DNA of 64,000 nucleotides from Ichthyophis bannanicus (Eukaryota; Chordata; Amphibia; Gymnophiona; Ichthyophiidae). Position numbers and translations under genes: made by a program. The notes under the pieces are model-generated. The model had not been told where the DNA came from. It saw nothing but the letters and a program-made list of their open reading frames with translations, and made no database searches. Within the stretch, counting starts at the first letter, position 1. Every line of letters starts with the position of its first letter. The stretch spans positions 385,647,289-385,711,288 of the forward strand of contig CM066033.1 of NCBI GenBank assembly GCA_033557465.1, in the 5' to 3' direction. Shown piece after piece: positions 43,448-54,884 of this stretch.

Positions 43448-44880
43448 TATCCTAATAAAACAGGTCCTGAAATAAGACAGCAAACATTAATATTTCTTTT
43501 TTGTCGGAGCCGTAAACACAAAAGAAGGTGGAAAACCCCACCACCTCCTTGCTGTAACCGCTCCTTTTTACTCGTGTGTTTAAAGTGAAAGAAACTCAGT
43601 ATCACTTATCTGAAACTTTTCATAGCGTTGCAATATCCAATACGTGCTTCCCATCTACATCACAGAACAACAAAGAACAACAACGTGCCACGTTTCGGGT
43701 TCGCCACTCTCGACCCTGCGTCAGGTTTCAAACGTTTTTGCCTGCGTTCTCGTCAGCACGGGCTGGAACATCACAAGCTGTCTGTCCAACACTTATAAAA
43801 TGGTGTCTGACGTCATGACTGGAGAGAAAACTAAAACCAGCCAATCAATGCAATCCTTTCACTTAACAGCTTATAGGAACGGACAATCCCCACTGAAAAG
43901 GGAACCTCCAAATCCCATTGGTTCTACAGTTCGATGACGAAAAAAGACATATGCCAAGCCTGAAAAATGATCAATCAAAACAAACTCCATTCTAACACTG
44001 CATTCAATCCTTGAGGGATCACCGTCCTCAATCGAAAAATCCAACACTGTTCCTTCTTCTGCAACTTAGAGACCCCATCGCCACCCCGCGGGTCAAGAGC
44101 AACAAAGTCCATGACCCGCCAGCGCAACTGTTCAAAGCTGGAGACAATGTTTTACCATCAGGGCTGACAGAATTTTGGTACGCAAATGAGATGCATGTTC
44201 AGCCAAGCGAATCTTCACCTCTTCTCCACAGCCTTCGATCTTCCCTCCCCTCTGTGTGACCCGCCTTAAGCTCCATCTCCTCCCTGAGACTGTCCCTTCC
44301 TTGTCCTGTCCTATCTTTCTCCTCTCTCTTCTCTCCTGTAACCATTGTAAAATTTCCTTTCCATTTCACTGGCCTTTGAGCCTTTCCTGTTTGTTGTATA
44401 TTGTACACCGCCTTGCTTGTTTCAGAAAGGCGGTTTATCAAATAAAATTAACATAAACATAATCTTGTAGTGCGGCCAACATAATAGAGGGAACAGGGGC
44501 AAACAATTAAACCACAAAAGTTGATTCACATCTGGTATGCCATTTTGTCACAAAAATGTCAGATATCCTGGAATCACACCAAATAGTGCCATCAATAGAA
44601 GGTGCACAAAAACGGCAATTCCCACAGGGAAAATGTCCCTGATCTGAATGGTGAGATATAGATGGGAAGCACTTATTGGATATTACAGCGCTATGAAACG
44701 TTTTCAGATAAGTGATACTGAGTTTCTTTCACTTTAAAAACATGAGTAAAAAGGAGCGGTTACAGCAAGGAGGTGGTGGGGTTTTCCACCTTCTTTTGTG
44801 TTTATGCTCCGACAAAAAATTAATATTAATGTTTGCTGTCTTATTTCAGGATCTGTTTTATTAGGGTATTTATTTTGGTC
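43448..44880 (-). mobile_element. Penelope-like (Neptune-type) element remnant with long inverted ends
   Basis: On the minus strand, 44640-44462 encodes a GIY-YIG-domain lead-in with CGNCRFC and further Cys spacing. After a LINE-tail insertion, the frame near 44050-43980 gives RLRTVIPQGLNAVLEW, typical of the end of Neptune-group proteins. The ends are inverted repeats of about 200 bp: CCTAATAAAACAG...AAGACAGCAAACATTAATATT at the left and its complement at the right. RT is not present. Stops and frameshifts are frequent. Confidence 0.7.
44211..44460 (+). mobile_element. LINE 3' tail insertion within the Penelope-like element
   Basis: Pyrimidine-rich, then ATTGTACACCGCCTTGC, GGCGGTTTATCAAATAAAA and a terminal AACATAAACAT. 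Flanked by AATCTT near 44206-44211 and 44461-44466. Splits the GIY-YIG region. Confidence 0.75.
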
Positions 44881-45199
44881 TTTGATTGTTGGGACGTTTT
44901 GAGAATTCTACTCTTTAAGCTTTTTAATAGATGGTCAATGGATACTCGCTTATGGCCTTGTTTCCGTGTTATTTGTTTGTTTGTTCCACTATATCCGTCT
45001 ATCTGTTTTTTTGTGATCTAATGGATGGTTTGATTTGTCAGGTCTCTTATGTGAGATTTTGGCTATTTTGATGTATTTTTGTAATTTCCATGAATGATTT
45101 GGTAATCCACTGGTATTTAAATTTCTTTTTACCGGTGTATGCTTGTTATGTTCTTTTTTCAAAATAAAAAAAATATAAATTAAAAAGAAAAAGAAAAAG

Positions 45200-45622
45200 A
45201 AAAGGTCAGTCCAGTGGAGCTGCTAGAACATCCCCAAATTCCCTCAGTATTCTTGGGTGTATCCCATCTGGTCCCATCACTTTGTCTACTTTAAGTTTAG
45301 CTAAATTCTCACGAACACAGTCTTCTGAAAATTGTTCAAGATGCCCCTCGCTTCTGTTCCTGTTTTATGTTTTTTTTTTCTGAGGTCCTGCTCCTGGTTC
45401 TTCATCTGTGAACACAGAACAGAAATATTTGTTAAAAAATTCTGCTTTATCCTCATCAGCTTCTACATATTCCTCCCCTACGCCCTTGTCTGACAATACC
45501 ACTTTTGCCCTTCCTTGTCTCAATAACATATCTGAAAAATGTCTTATCCCCCCATTTTATTGCATTGTTTATTTCCTCCTCTTTCTGAATATTTGCTTTC
45601 CTGACTACTTCGCTTGCTTCTC
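45200..45622 (-). pseudogene. CR1 ORF2 central part (between endonuclease and RT)
   Basis: Encodes the CR1 signature KVMGPDGIHPRILREFGD near 45250-45300 and, further right, a linker with REASEVVRKANIQKEEEINN near 45560-45615. Stops and a T-run indel near 45370 break the frame. Lies between the L1 insertion and copy 3. Confidence 0.83.
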
Positions 45623-46975
45623 TAAGGGGTATGTTTACTAAACCATCTTAACGTCGCAGCGGTGGTATTATCGCGCGATAAGTGACGTTATTAAGGCACA
45701 CTAACGCTGTGAAATCCGGGTCTGAAGGGTGGAGTAAGGCTTCCCAGAGGGCGGAGAGAAGGGGTCAATGGGCGGAGAGTGGGAGGGGAGAGGCTCAAGG
45801 CACACTAACGCTGTGAAATCCAGGTCTGAACACTAACGCCAGTGAAACCCTCGCGTTAAGGCACATTTGCAGGAAAGAGAAACCATTTCAGTCAGCAATG
45901 TGCAGCAAAGGCAGGGAAACCCAGAAAAGTGATAGTTGTGATACATATGCAGGGACCAAAAAGGCAAATAAACATATAAAAGGACCAGAACCACATCTAA
46001 AATCCCAATAACCAAGCTGGCCAATAGTGATATTAATGATAAACATAAAGCAACATTACTGACAAAGCATATAAATTAAGATATCATGTTTGGAAGGGTC
46101 TATGCTCTGTCCCCCTACAAATTGAATGATCCCACATTGAAATAGCGCTGATCAGGGTTTCTGTTTAGATTGGGCAGGTTTGTTATGGCGTGCACATGTG
46201 CAGCAACAGCAGAGTGGGCACGTAGGAAAGGGCAACTGTACTGATGCTGTAAATGGGATACAGGGGGCTGCAGGCGGCACATGCTGGGTCCAGCTGGGGC
46301 ACAGTGCGGGCTAGGCAGATGCCTAGGTGGCACATAGGAATGACAAAACTGTAAAGCAGCAACTGACGAGGGTCCAACATGGGCACGCGTGTATGTCCCA
46401 CAGTGTCACAGGGGAGATTACACAGCAGGTACCCCCAAGGGCACATAACATTGGCAGGCGGTGTGGGGGGGGGGGAAGCGCGCATGTCCATGTAGGCACC
46501 CCTACCCGAGAACCCACACCATAGGCAGCTGCCTACTAGCATACTGGTTGGCCTGGAACTGCGCATCACCAGCACCACCGGCATAATGGTATGGCAGCAT
46601 GGTGGCATGGGGTGCTGGTGGTGGAGGGGGCAGTGGCATCTGCCCACAGCAGACCATAGCCTAGCACCGTTTAGGTGGGTGCCGTGCACTGCAACAGACA
46701 GGGTCTGTCTGACGAACAGTCATGGTATCCCCAGGGAATGAACTGTCCCTGTGGCAACAGTGTGGTGCAGTACACACAGCCAGTGTGTTCAGGAGCAGAA
46801 GGTCACAAGTTCAAGTCCCAGCTGTGGCTCCTGCCAACCCTGTCCCCATTTTTTACCACGCACTAAACCATGGTAATAAAGACGGAACCTTTATTACAGA
46901 TAAAATAAACATGCCTGAAATGCCTATATTTTATCCTATAGAGCACAGACACCATAAACATGTGTAATCCTAGAG

Positions 46976-47993
46976 CAGAGTTTCCCAACTGCAGTCCTGG
47001 AGGGCCAAACACCATTCAGGTTTCATGCTGTCCCTAATAAATATGCTTGTGCTACATTTGTATGCACCGCCCCCATGGTATGCAAATGTATCTCATTTTA
47101 TTTATTTATTTATTTTTTTTATTTTTTATTTGCAACATTTTTATATACCGCCACTTCCTAAGATCAGTGGCGGTTTACATTGAACATAAGTCGAAATACA
47201 GAGAACAAATGTGAAATACAGAGAAACAGTAGGTAACTATCAACAAACTATATGCAACTTTAAGCAACTTTGTATATATTATAACAGATAAGAACTATTT
47301 ACAGGTTTAACATAGTTTACATATTTACAGGTTGTAGGTATCAGTTCAGATAGGTATGCGGGTAGGAGTAAATTGAGTAGGAGTAATGAAAATACAGATT
47401 GAATTATGGAGGATAGGAAGTCGTATCAATATGACAATCCGTATTAGAATAATGTAGTGTGAAGAGGTGAGTTTTTAATTCTCTTTTAAACATTTGTAGG
47501 TCTTTTATTTCTCTAAGCTGTGTCGGGAGGTTATTCCACAAGGTTGGTGCAGTATATGAGAAGGCGCTGATGCTTGTTGTATGTTTAGTCTTCCTTATTG
47601 AGTCAGGCACGAGGATGGTGTTGAGATTCGTCGTTCTTCTGGTTCTGTTATCAGGTGGGTTATGAATCAGTGAGGATAGGTATGATGGGGCAATCTTATA
47701 AATTAATTTGAATGTGGTCAATATAATTTTATATTGGATCCTACTTGATATGGGTAACCAGTGAAGTGCGTATAGTATCGGGGTTATGTGATCGGTAAGT
47801 TTTGCTTTGAATATTACTCGTGCCGTAACATTCTGGGCCATTTGAAGGATTTTTAAATTTTTCTTTGTTACTCCTTGCAATATACCATTACAGTAATCAA
47901 GGTGAGGGGTTATGCATATTCATGCATATTCATTAGGGACAGCATGAAAACCCAAAGTGTTTGGCCCACCAGGACCGGAGTTGGGAACCTCTG
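46976..47993. mobile_element. hAT MITE in copy 3, split by a LINE
   Basis: Left half 46976-47097 and right half about 47914-47993. Ends CAGAGTTTCCCAACTGC and GTTGGGAACCTCTG, flanked by CCTAGAG and CCCTAGAG. Same site as the MITE in copy 2. Confidence 0.8.
47098..47913 (-). pseudogene. L2/CR1-type LINE 3' fragment inside the MITE of copy 3
   Basis: The minus-strand frame 47404-47880 (158 codons, open) carries the LINE RT C-terminal signature: LKILQMAQN, HITPILYALHWLPISSRIQ and LWNNLPTQLREI...ELKTHLF. It ends in a tail with AACCGCCACTGATC/TATATACCGCC and an AAATA microsatellite at 47098-47130. It is a 5'-truncated copy; the relatively open frame suggests a younger insertion than the others. 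Confidence 0.85.
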
Positions 47994-48054
47994 CCCTAGA
48001 GCAGTGGCCAACAGGGGCATAAACACCCACACCCACAGGCTCCACTATCCAAAG

Positions 48055-48247
48055 CAGGGGTTCTCAACCCTGTCCTCGGGACCCACCTAGCCAGTCGGGT
48101 TTTCAGGATAACCACAATGAATATGTATGAGAGATATTTGCATACACTTCCTCCATTATATGGAAATCTCTCCATGCATATTCATTGTGGTTATCCTGAA
48201 AACCCGACTGGCTAGGTGGGTCCCGAGGATAGGGTTGAGAACCCCTG
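48055..48247. mobile_element. 193-bp hAT MITE with perfect 8-bp duplication
   Basis: A nearly perfect palindrome with ends CAGGGGTTCTCAACCCTGTC and GGGTTGAGAACCCCTG, flanked by ATCCAAAG at 48047-48054 and 48248-48255. The empty site is present in copy 5 near 33425-33435. Confidence 0.93.
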
Positions 48248-49874
48248 ATCCAAAGCCTCATGGAGAGTCAGGCTGTTGGGCTCTGCGCGCAGCAGCATCT
48301 CCCAATACTAGCACTTGCATACCTTAGCAATGCTGTCCTAAACTTGGGAATACGTTACACATATATCAAAAGGTTGCTATGATTAATGGCAGATAACAAT
48401 TCCTAAGTTAAGCACAATTTGCTGATAGAGCTGCATCATAGCAACCTTTCTGATATCTGTGGAGGGTGTTTCAGTTTTGGCTTCTGACGGGGTCACTCCC
48501 CGGGGTGGTAAACACTAACAGTATTGCGTACCTTAGCCATGCCTGCACTGTGCCCAGGTCTGGTGTGGCAGCCAGGGCTGCCAAAAGCCTCTATATTTGC
48601 ACAATGCTGGCATAGGTGTGGGAGTGTTTATCTATCCAGTGTGTTGTGGCAGCCTACACCTTACTCAGCCCACACTGCTTGCTCTGTTTCCAGTGTTAGC
48701 CTGCCAATGTGCATAATGAGGAGCAAGGTACTGTGGGTATGGCCCGGACAGGGTGGCCTGGGCAGGATGCATCTGCACAGGGCATAGGGCAATGGCTGGG
48801 ACATTGTGGTGCCCAGCCACCACCTGCACAGACAGGGTGACCACAGCATGTCCTGCTGGGAGGTCACTCTCACCCTGACTGAGCAGTGGCCACGGCATGG
48901 CTCGGTTCCCCCATAGTGCTATATAGTTTCTCTTTCAAGTGATATTAGTGGGTTCTTGTTTCTAGGGCCCGATCACTGACTTATCTGCTTGGTGTGTGTG
49001 CATTTTCTCCAGGAACATGCACTATGGGCTAGCTAGCAGGCTGTCTGCAGTTAGTATGTGTATGGCTGGAACATCTTGCAGAGTGCAGTGGCTGGAGACT
49101 CACTGTACTCGCTGCTGGAGAATATCAGATAGTGGTGGGGGGCAGCTGAGCATTTCCAGGCCTACTGTCTGTCTGCCATTGCCTTATGGATGTGTACAGA
49201 TCTGCATTGACTGCCCTGTAGCGTGCCTTTTCCCCAGTAGGACTGGGGTTGATGGTCCTCTCTACTGCCACCATTGCAGGGATGTAGAATGTGGATCTGT
49301 TGGTGGGAAATCCTGTTCCCCCAACCTGAGTCCAAGAGGGTGGACTGGGTGGTGCTACATAATCCGCCTATGGGTCCAAACACCCCTCTTCACTTAAATC
49401 ATGTTACCATGGAACCCACACAGGATATGCACTATTCTGGGTGCATCATAGTCCACAAGGGCTAGACGTGACTGGGAAATACGGATGGAGACAGGTGTAT
49501 CCTAGGTGTGTCTGCAAGGGCTACCTATCACACACTGGCACTGATGGCAACCTGCAGCATAGCCTATCTCAGCTAAGCCAGGTGCTGCAGACGTGGTGCT
49601 GGGTACCCCACCTCGCCCTCAGGGTGAGTACAGTACCCCCACAATGTGTCGGTCTGTAGCTACTCTGTGCCCGTAACACACATGGTCAGTTCCCCCTACC
49701 AGGCCGAGGTGCTGTAGGGGTACATACCCCATCTTGTGATCATCTGTAGACTGCTGATCTGCATGTACAGTGCATCATGGGTACGGGTGGGTTAACGTTA
49801 TCCTGGTAACCACAGCAGACAGTTTGTGTGGTGACCTGCAGTCCTTCTGTAGCCAGCGAGGGGGTTGTTAGTAG

Positions 49875-50335
49875 CTGTAGAGATATAGCCCACTGGTTAC
49901 TTCACTGACTATGGATGCAGAGGTCATGGGTTTGATCCCACAGTGGTGTTATTTGATAGGGCTGTCTGAGGCATTTCCTTTTTTAATTTAAATTAGTGCT
50001 GCCAGCAGAAACACCCTCAGTGCTGTAACCTTAAGGTGCCTCATAAGGCGCCCTATAGGGAACATTTTAAGGTGCCTTGGCGGACAGTGCACTTTATAAT
50101 GTGCCCTCAGGAGTGCCTTATAGGGCGCCTTAGGTGGCACCTTAGGTTACGGCACTGTGAGGGTGTGTTTGCTGGCAGCACTAATTTAAATTAAAAAAGA
50201 AAATGCCTCAGACGGCACTGGTTTAAAGTAAAGGGTAATGCCTCAGGCAGCCTTACTCATTAAGCCCACTGGGGGATCAAATTCATGACTCCTGTTTCAT
50301 CAGTCAATGTATTAACCATTGTGTTACACCTCTGT
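49875..50335. repeat. Inverted tRNA-like pair around a palindrome (copy 3)
   Basis: The sense unit TAGCCCACTGGTTACTTCAC with B box GGTTTGATCCC (about 49875-49945) faces a reverse unit (GGGGATCAAATTCATGACTC onward, 50268-50335). The palindrome between has CAGCAC/GTGCTG arms near 50000 and 50175 and AAGGCGCC-type inner repeats. Confidence 0.78.
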
Positions 50336-50544
50336 TGCTGTGTTTTCAGGCCCACGTGCCTAATTAAGGCTAACGCGCGTTAACTGCCACGGCTCCCTCT
50401 ATCACGCGATAACTGACTTTTTCACGCGATAACCCGAAATGCTACCTTAAGACCGGAACGCCCACTACCTTTTATGGCATTCGTCACAGTAAGACTGCAA
50501 CTAACGCTGGTAACATTAAGACGGTTTAGTAAACATACCCCTAA

Positions 50545-51493
50545 GTTTATCCAAACATAGATGCCTGTCTTCCTCTCTCTGTGATCGCTTGTATTTCATG
50601 AAGGCCTCCCTCTTTTTCTTCACCTTTTTAGCTACTCCTTTCGGAAACCATAGCAGTCTCCTTTTCCTTTTACCTTTACTTACCATTTTCACAAAAAGGT
50701 TGGTTGCCCTTAAAATATCCTTTTTCAGTTTTGCTCACTTTTTTTCTACATCCCCCAGCTGTTCCCATCCCACTAACGACTCCCTGAGATATTGCCCCAT
50801 CTTGGCAAAGTTATTTTTCCTAAAGTATAAGACCCTTGCTTTTGAATGGATTTTATCAGCCCTAGTCCTAATACTGAACCACACCATCTGGTGATTACCG
50901 GATGCAAAATGTTCTCCCACTATAACATCAGAAACACTTTCACCATTGGTAAACACTGAGTCCAGTATGGCCCCTTCATGTGTGGGTTCTGTTACCAGTT
51001 GCCTGAATAATTCTCCCTGTAGAAAATCCAGGATCTCCTTACTTCTAGATGATACTGCTGCAGAGATGTGCCAAACAGCATCTGGCATATTGAAATCCCC
51101 TTTCAGTAGCACTTCCCCTTTCCTGGCAATGCTGTGTATGCCTTCAATTAAGGCCCCATCTACCTCTTCAACCTGTGAAGGAGGTCTGTATATTATGCCA
51201 ATGCAAATAGATTTCTCTTTCCCTCTTTCTATTTTAACCCACAGGGCCTCCTCTCTCCCTTTTAAGCCCTGTATTTCCATAGCTTTAATATTTTTTACAT
51301 ATAGTGCCATTCCTCCTTCCCTTCTTCCTACCCTGTCCTTTCTGAATAAAGTGTAGCCTGGTATAGTTACATCCCAGTCATGGTTGTCCGTGAACCATGT
51401 CTCTGTTATTGCCACTGAATCCAAGTCAGCCTCTCCCATTAAAGCCTCTACATCTGAGAACTTATTTCTCATGCTATGAGCATTTATAGACAC
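50545..51493 (-). pseudogene. CR1 ORF2 APE endonuclease domain
   Basis: The frame 50735-51493 (252 codons) reads as the CR1 endonuclease: SINAHSMRNK, the catalytic Glu in ITETWF, GGMALYVK, GIIYRPPS, the GDFNMPD metal-binding box and a terminal ASGNHQMVWF where the family has a catalytic Asp-His (SDH). Here the Asp position is Asn, a likely inactivating change. The C-terminal continuation to 50545 has a stop near 50733 and then enters copy 3. The domain nicks target DNA in intact CR1. Confidence 0.87.
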
Positions 51494-51756
51494 TGCCTTC
51501 CAGATGTTTGCCCCTTTTACCTATTTCTATAAAGATATTTAATGTTTCACTTACCTGGGGGCTTTCACTTACCTGGGGGTTTCTTTACCCATCACCAATG
51601 AATCTAGTTTAAAGCCCTCTTCAGTAGGTTAGCCAGTCTGCTACTGAAGACACGTCGATCCTTCTTGGAGAGATGGACGCCATCTCTGCTCTGCAACCCT
51701 TGGAACAGCCTCCCATGGTCCAGAAAACCAAAACGCTCTTGATGACACCATCCATG

Positions 51757-52590
51757 GTTACACGATGCAAGGTTCCACATTAGGAACCACCACCCAAGAA
51801 AAAGATTTAGGCGTCCTTGTGGATACCATGTTAAAACCCTCGGCCCAGTGTGCAGCGGCGGCCAAGAGAGCAAATAGAATGCTAGGTATGATAAGGAAAG
51901 GAATGGAAAATAAAACAAAAGATATTATAATGCCTCTATATCGTTCCATGGTGAGACCGCACCTTGAATATTGTGTGCAATTCTGGTCGCCATATCTTAA
52001 AAAGGATATAGCAATTTTAGAAAAGGTTCAGAGAAGAGCCACCAAAATGGTAAAGGGGATGGAAGGCTACTCCTATGAAGAAAGGCTAAAAAGGTTGGGG
52101 CTCTTTAACCTGGAAAAGAGACGGCTGAGGGGAGATATGATAGAAGTCTATAAATTAATGAACGGAGTGGAACGGGTAAACGTAGATCGATTGTTTACCT
52201 TATCAGAATATAGAAAGACTAGGGGACATGCAATGAAGCTACAGGGTAAACTATTTAAGACTAATAAAAGAAAATATTTTTTCACTCAACGTGTAATCAA
52301 ACTCTGGAATTTGTTACCGGAGGATGTAGTAAAGGCTGTTAGTGTAGCTGGGTTTAAAAAAGGTTTGGACAAGTTCCTGGAGGAAAGGTCCATAAACCAT
52401 TATTAAGAAGGGACCCAGGATATCAATGCTTGAACCAATACAAGCATTGTGGAACCTGTGTCCCTTGGGGAAACTGCTAGGTACGTATGACCTAGATTGG
52501 CCACTGTTGGAAACAGAATACTGGGCTTGATGGACCTTGGTCTGACCCAGTATGGCATATCTTATGTTCTTATGTTCTTATGTTCTTATC
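51757..52590 (+). mobile_element. CR1-B: 5'-truncated CR1 in opposite orientation
   Basis: Carries the last 640 bp of CR1 ORF2 plus the 3' UTR, ending in the CR1-type 8-bp microsatellite ATGTTCTT repeated three times (52561-52588). Flanks ATCCATG (about 51750-51756) and ATCCACG suggest a short imperfect duplication. Confidence 0.88.
51765..52406 (+). CDS. CR1 ORF2 C-terminal fragment (213 aa, open)
   Basis: An uninterrupted frame covering the RT thumb and C-terminal part: [72 protein letters not shown] and [18 protein letters not shown]. It lacks the catalytic palm and endonuclease, so it cannot work alone. Absence of stops over 213 codons and the perfect microsatellite tail indicate it is the youngest CR1 in the window. 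The first Met is fortuitous, near the truncation point. Confidence 0.85.
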   Translation: MQGSTLGTTTQEKDLGVLVDTMLKPSAQCAAAAKRANRMLGMIRKGMENKTKDIIMPLYRSMVRPHLEYCVQFWSPYLKKDIAILEKVQRRATKMVKGMEGYSYEERLKRLGLFNLEKRRLRGDMIEVYKLMNGVERVNVDRLFTLSEYRKTRGHAMKLQGKLFKTNKRKYFFTQRVIKLWNLLPEDVVKAVSVAGFKKGLDKFLEERSINHY

Positions 52591-53600
52591 CACGCAGCCA
52601 TGAATTTATCTCCAGGATGTGAGCTTATCCATCTTGGCCTTTATTCTCAATGGGGAGAATTGAAGAGAACACTACCTGCACCCCTATCTACTTCACTCTC
52701 TGTCCCAGAGCCATGAGGTCACTTTTGATATTGCTCAGAGGAATTCCTGGCAGTATCATTTGTGTCAACATGGATGAACAACATCAGGTAATAGTCAGTG
52801 GGCTTGATGAGTCTTGGCAAACTCTCTCCATAACATCTCAGATTTTGGCACCTGGCAGACAGTATACCTCTCTAGAAATCAAGTCTGGTCGGCAGATGGA
52901 CGCCTCAGTACCCCTCAGAAGAGAGTCGCCAATCAACACTACCCTTCGCTTCCTTGTGGTCACTGATTCTGCAACTTTAGGGTGCTTGAGCTCTGGTTCT
53001 TCCATTTCCTGGGATACTTTCACCTCCTCCACTTCCAGGGCTGCATAATGGTTCTCTTCCAGGGCTGCATAATGGTTCTTCAATTCAAGGGCTTGAGAAG
53101 TTGGATTGTTAATTCTGCAGGCCCTGGTGTCTTGTGTCCAAACTTCGTCATTCTGTAGGCTCCCATCTTCTTCTCTGTTGACGAGCTTGGATTTTCCAAG
53201 AAGCATCTCATCAATGTACTTCTCACTGTTTTGAATGCTCCTCAGCCTCGCCACCTCTTCTCTGAGCCCCTCCACTTGTTTCTTGAGAGCTTCAGTATGC
53301 AGGCATTCTGTACAGGGAACCGGTCCTTCAACTGGCATTTGGACCTCTGTCTGGACACAGGCAGAAGCTCTAATGGGGGAAACAGCTTTGACAATACGAC
53401 TTTTCCCAGCCATTGTTCAGTTGGTGGAGCTTAGGTGCCTGTTGAAGCAAAAGAGAGAGAGACCTACCAAAGTACCAGCCTATTTCCCAGCTGTCCTTAC
53501 AGGGAAAAAGCAGTTAACCTCTTTTAAGTGTGTTCTAAATGTGCTGATTCTAAGTCCCTGTGTGCCCTATAAAGCAAGATGGCTCACATGAGGTGGGTGG

Positions 53601-54884
53601 GAGTTGAGGGGTAGGGAGGGAACTAACACCTTATGAGGTGTCAATAGCTTTAAAGAGCTGAGATACTAAAAGCTGAGAGATACTAAAAGCAGTGTTTTAA
53701 ACCTACACCAGTAAAGACCATATTTCCCCTTTTGAACTAAAGCACCAAAAAGAATATAACTTTGTTTTAAAAATGTACCAAAACCCGTTAAGAGCTCTCA
53801 GGCAGATAGCTAGTAATTTAAAAGCCATACTCTTTTACCTTGATTGAAATGCAGAAACCCTGTTAGGAATGCCTATCAAATGTTTCAGATCTTATCCTTT
53901 ATTAAAACTTTGTGGAAAAAGTTCTGCTTGTTTGACAGTCAGCGAATGCATAGCTCACTCTGAAAATGGACCTCTTGATTTTTGCCACAGATGTGCAGTG
54001 TTAGCTTGGACTCTCTTCAGACTGAGGGTAGAAACCTTGCATTAAAGCCCACCCTAAAGTTGCAGCACAGGATTTTCTAACACGAGTTTAATGCAGATGT
54101 TTTACTCAGCAATGGTGTAAGCAAAGAGTGTGCAGAAAGCCTGCGGAGAGCAAGCCAGGGGTCTGCATTAGCAGCACCCCCCCCCCCTATTAACGCTGTG
54201 GAACGGCGCTACCTATTTTCGTTTAGGCATGCTATTTGGCAGGCATTAACTCAACGTAGACTGTATTGGGATTGCAGCTGACTGTCACTGCAACCCGGAT
54301 ATTGTTTTCACCCGCTCATCCCCATGACTCTTTTTCATAAGGATAATGTCGCTCAGCGCTGATTAAGGATGGGCAGGTTATAAGTGTATAAATGAAATAG
54401 GGCCTGATAGTCAAAGGCTGTTAAGTTTGTATCAATGTTCTCCAGCAATATAAGAGATTACAAAAACGTAGAAATATGCGGGACAGAGAGGTAACACAAG
54501 ACTTATAAATCAGCAACAGAAGAGATGTGACACCATGTTAAAATAACATCAGAATCAGCAAGAGAGACAAAATTTATCATCCTTCTTACGGTAAAATCAA
54601 AGAAGAACTAAAACCCCTCTGCTAAGCAGACTGAGCAGGTTGATGGATATTTATCAAGGAAAGGTTTCCAAGTTTCAAAAAATGGTTCTTCTGCATCTTA
54701 TTTGAAGGCAGTTAATCTTTCCATTCTCAGGCACACTCCCAAACACTGCATTCATTTCTGCTTAGGTGCTATTGATAGTTCTCAGAACCGTACCAAACTC
54801 GACATGCACTAATGAATCTGGTGCCGCCCTTCACCCAGCCACGTTCAGTAACTTGCTCTTTTTGAGCTTCCTAAAGCCCAGTGA
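53601..54884. other. Possible CR1 5' leader, then unassigned sequence
   Basis: Up to about 53800 the text (AGCTTTAAAGAGCTGAGATA and nearby direct repeats of AGATACTAAAAGC) may be the CR1 5' UTR. From there to 54884 no gene or repeat is recognised apart from a C run at 54178-54187. Confidence 0.4.

Larger units (their letters stand above)
42143..45199 (+). mobile_element. L1 element, ORF1-only (HAL1-like), with Penelope insertion
   Basis: Inserted in CR1 with target duplication AAAAGATCAGTC (42131-42142) and AAAAGGTCAGTC (45200-45211). It starts with a 5' leader carrying AAGATGGCAGCG, then a degraded ORF1 from ATG 42223 (N terminus MAPKKKGMGAAK). After the Penelope-like insertion (43448-44880) it ends in an A-rich tail at 45150-45199. 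No ORF2 sequence is seen, so without the insertion the element is only about 1.6 kb. Confidence 0.78.
45626..50541 (+). mobile_element. tRNA-module TIR element, copy 3 (best preserved)
   Basis: Ends GGGGTATGTTTACTAAACC and GGTTTAGTAAACATACCCC, with TAA duplications (45623-45625, 50542-50544) in the CR1 ORF2 linker. 4.9 kb including a LINE insertion and a hAT MITE. tRNA-like modules lie at 46755-46830 and 49875-50335. No coding frame with family motifs. The clean insertion into a CR1 coding region defines both boundaries. Confidence 0.9.
51604..53413 (-). pseudogene. CR1 ORF1 with SGNH esterase-like domain, split by CR1-B
   Basis: Right part 52838-53413: an N-terminal MAGKSR start, a Cys-x2-Cys (CTECLHT), a coiled-coil-like stretch (EALKKQVEGLREEVARLRS) and then VVLIGDSLLRGT, the GDS block of SGNH esterases. 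The region 52590-52837 has the third block (GTND-like) in a shifted frame. After the insertion of CR1-B (about 51757-52590), 51604-51756 completes the domain with [14 protein letters not shown], the Asp-x2-His catalytic block. ORF1 of CR1 binds nucleic acid and carries an esterase of uncertain role. Confidence 0.82.
40725..53600 (-). mobile_element. CR1 LINE, near full length, broken by three insertions
   Basis: Minus-strand CR1 assembled from 53600-52590, 51756-50545, 45622-45200 and 42142-40725, about 4.1 kb in total. ORF1 has an SGNH-type esterase-like domain. ORF2 has the APE endonuclease and RT. Interrupted by CR1-B (about 51757-52590), tRNA-module element copy 3 (45626-50541) and an L1 (42143-45199). 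Similar CR1 5' leader sequence may extend beyond 53600. Confidence 0.88.
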
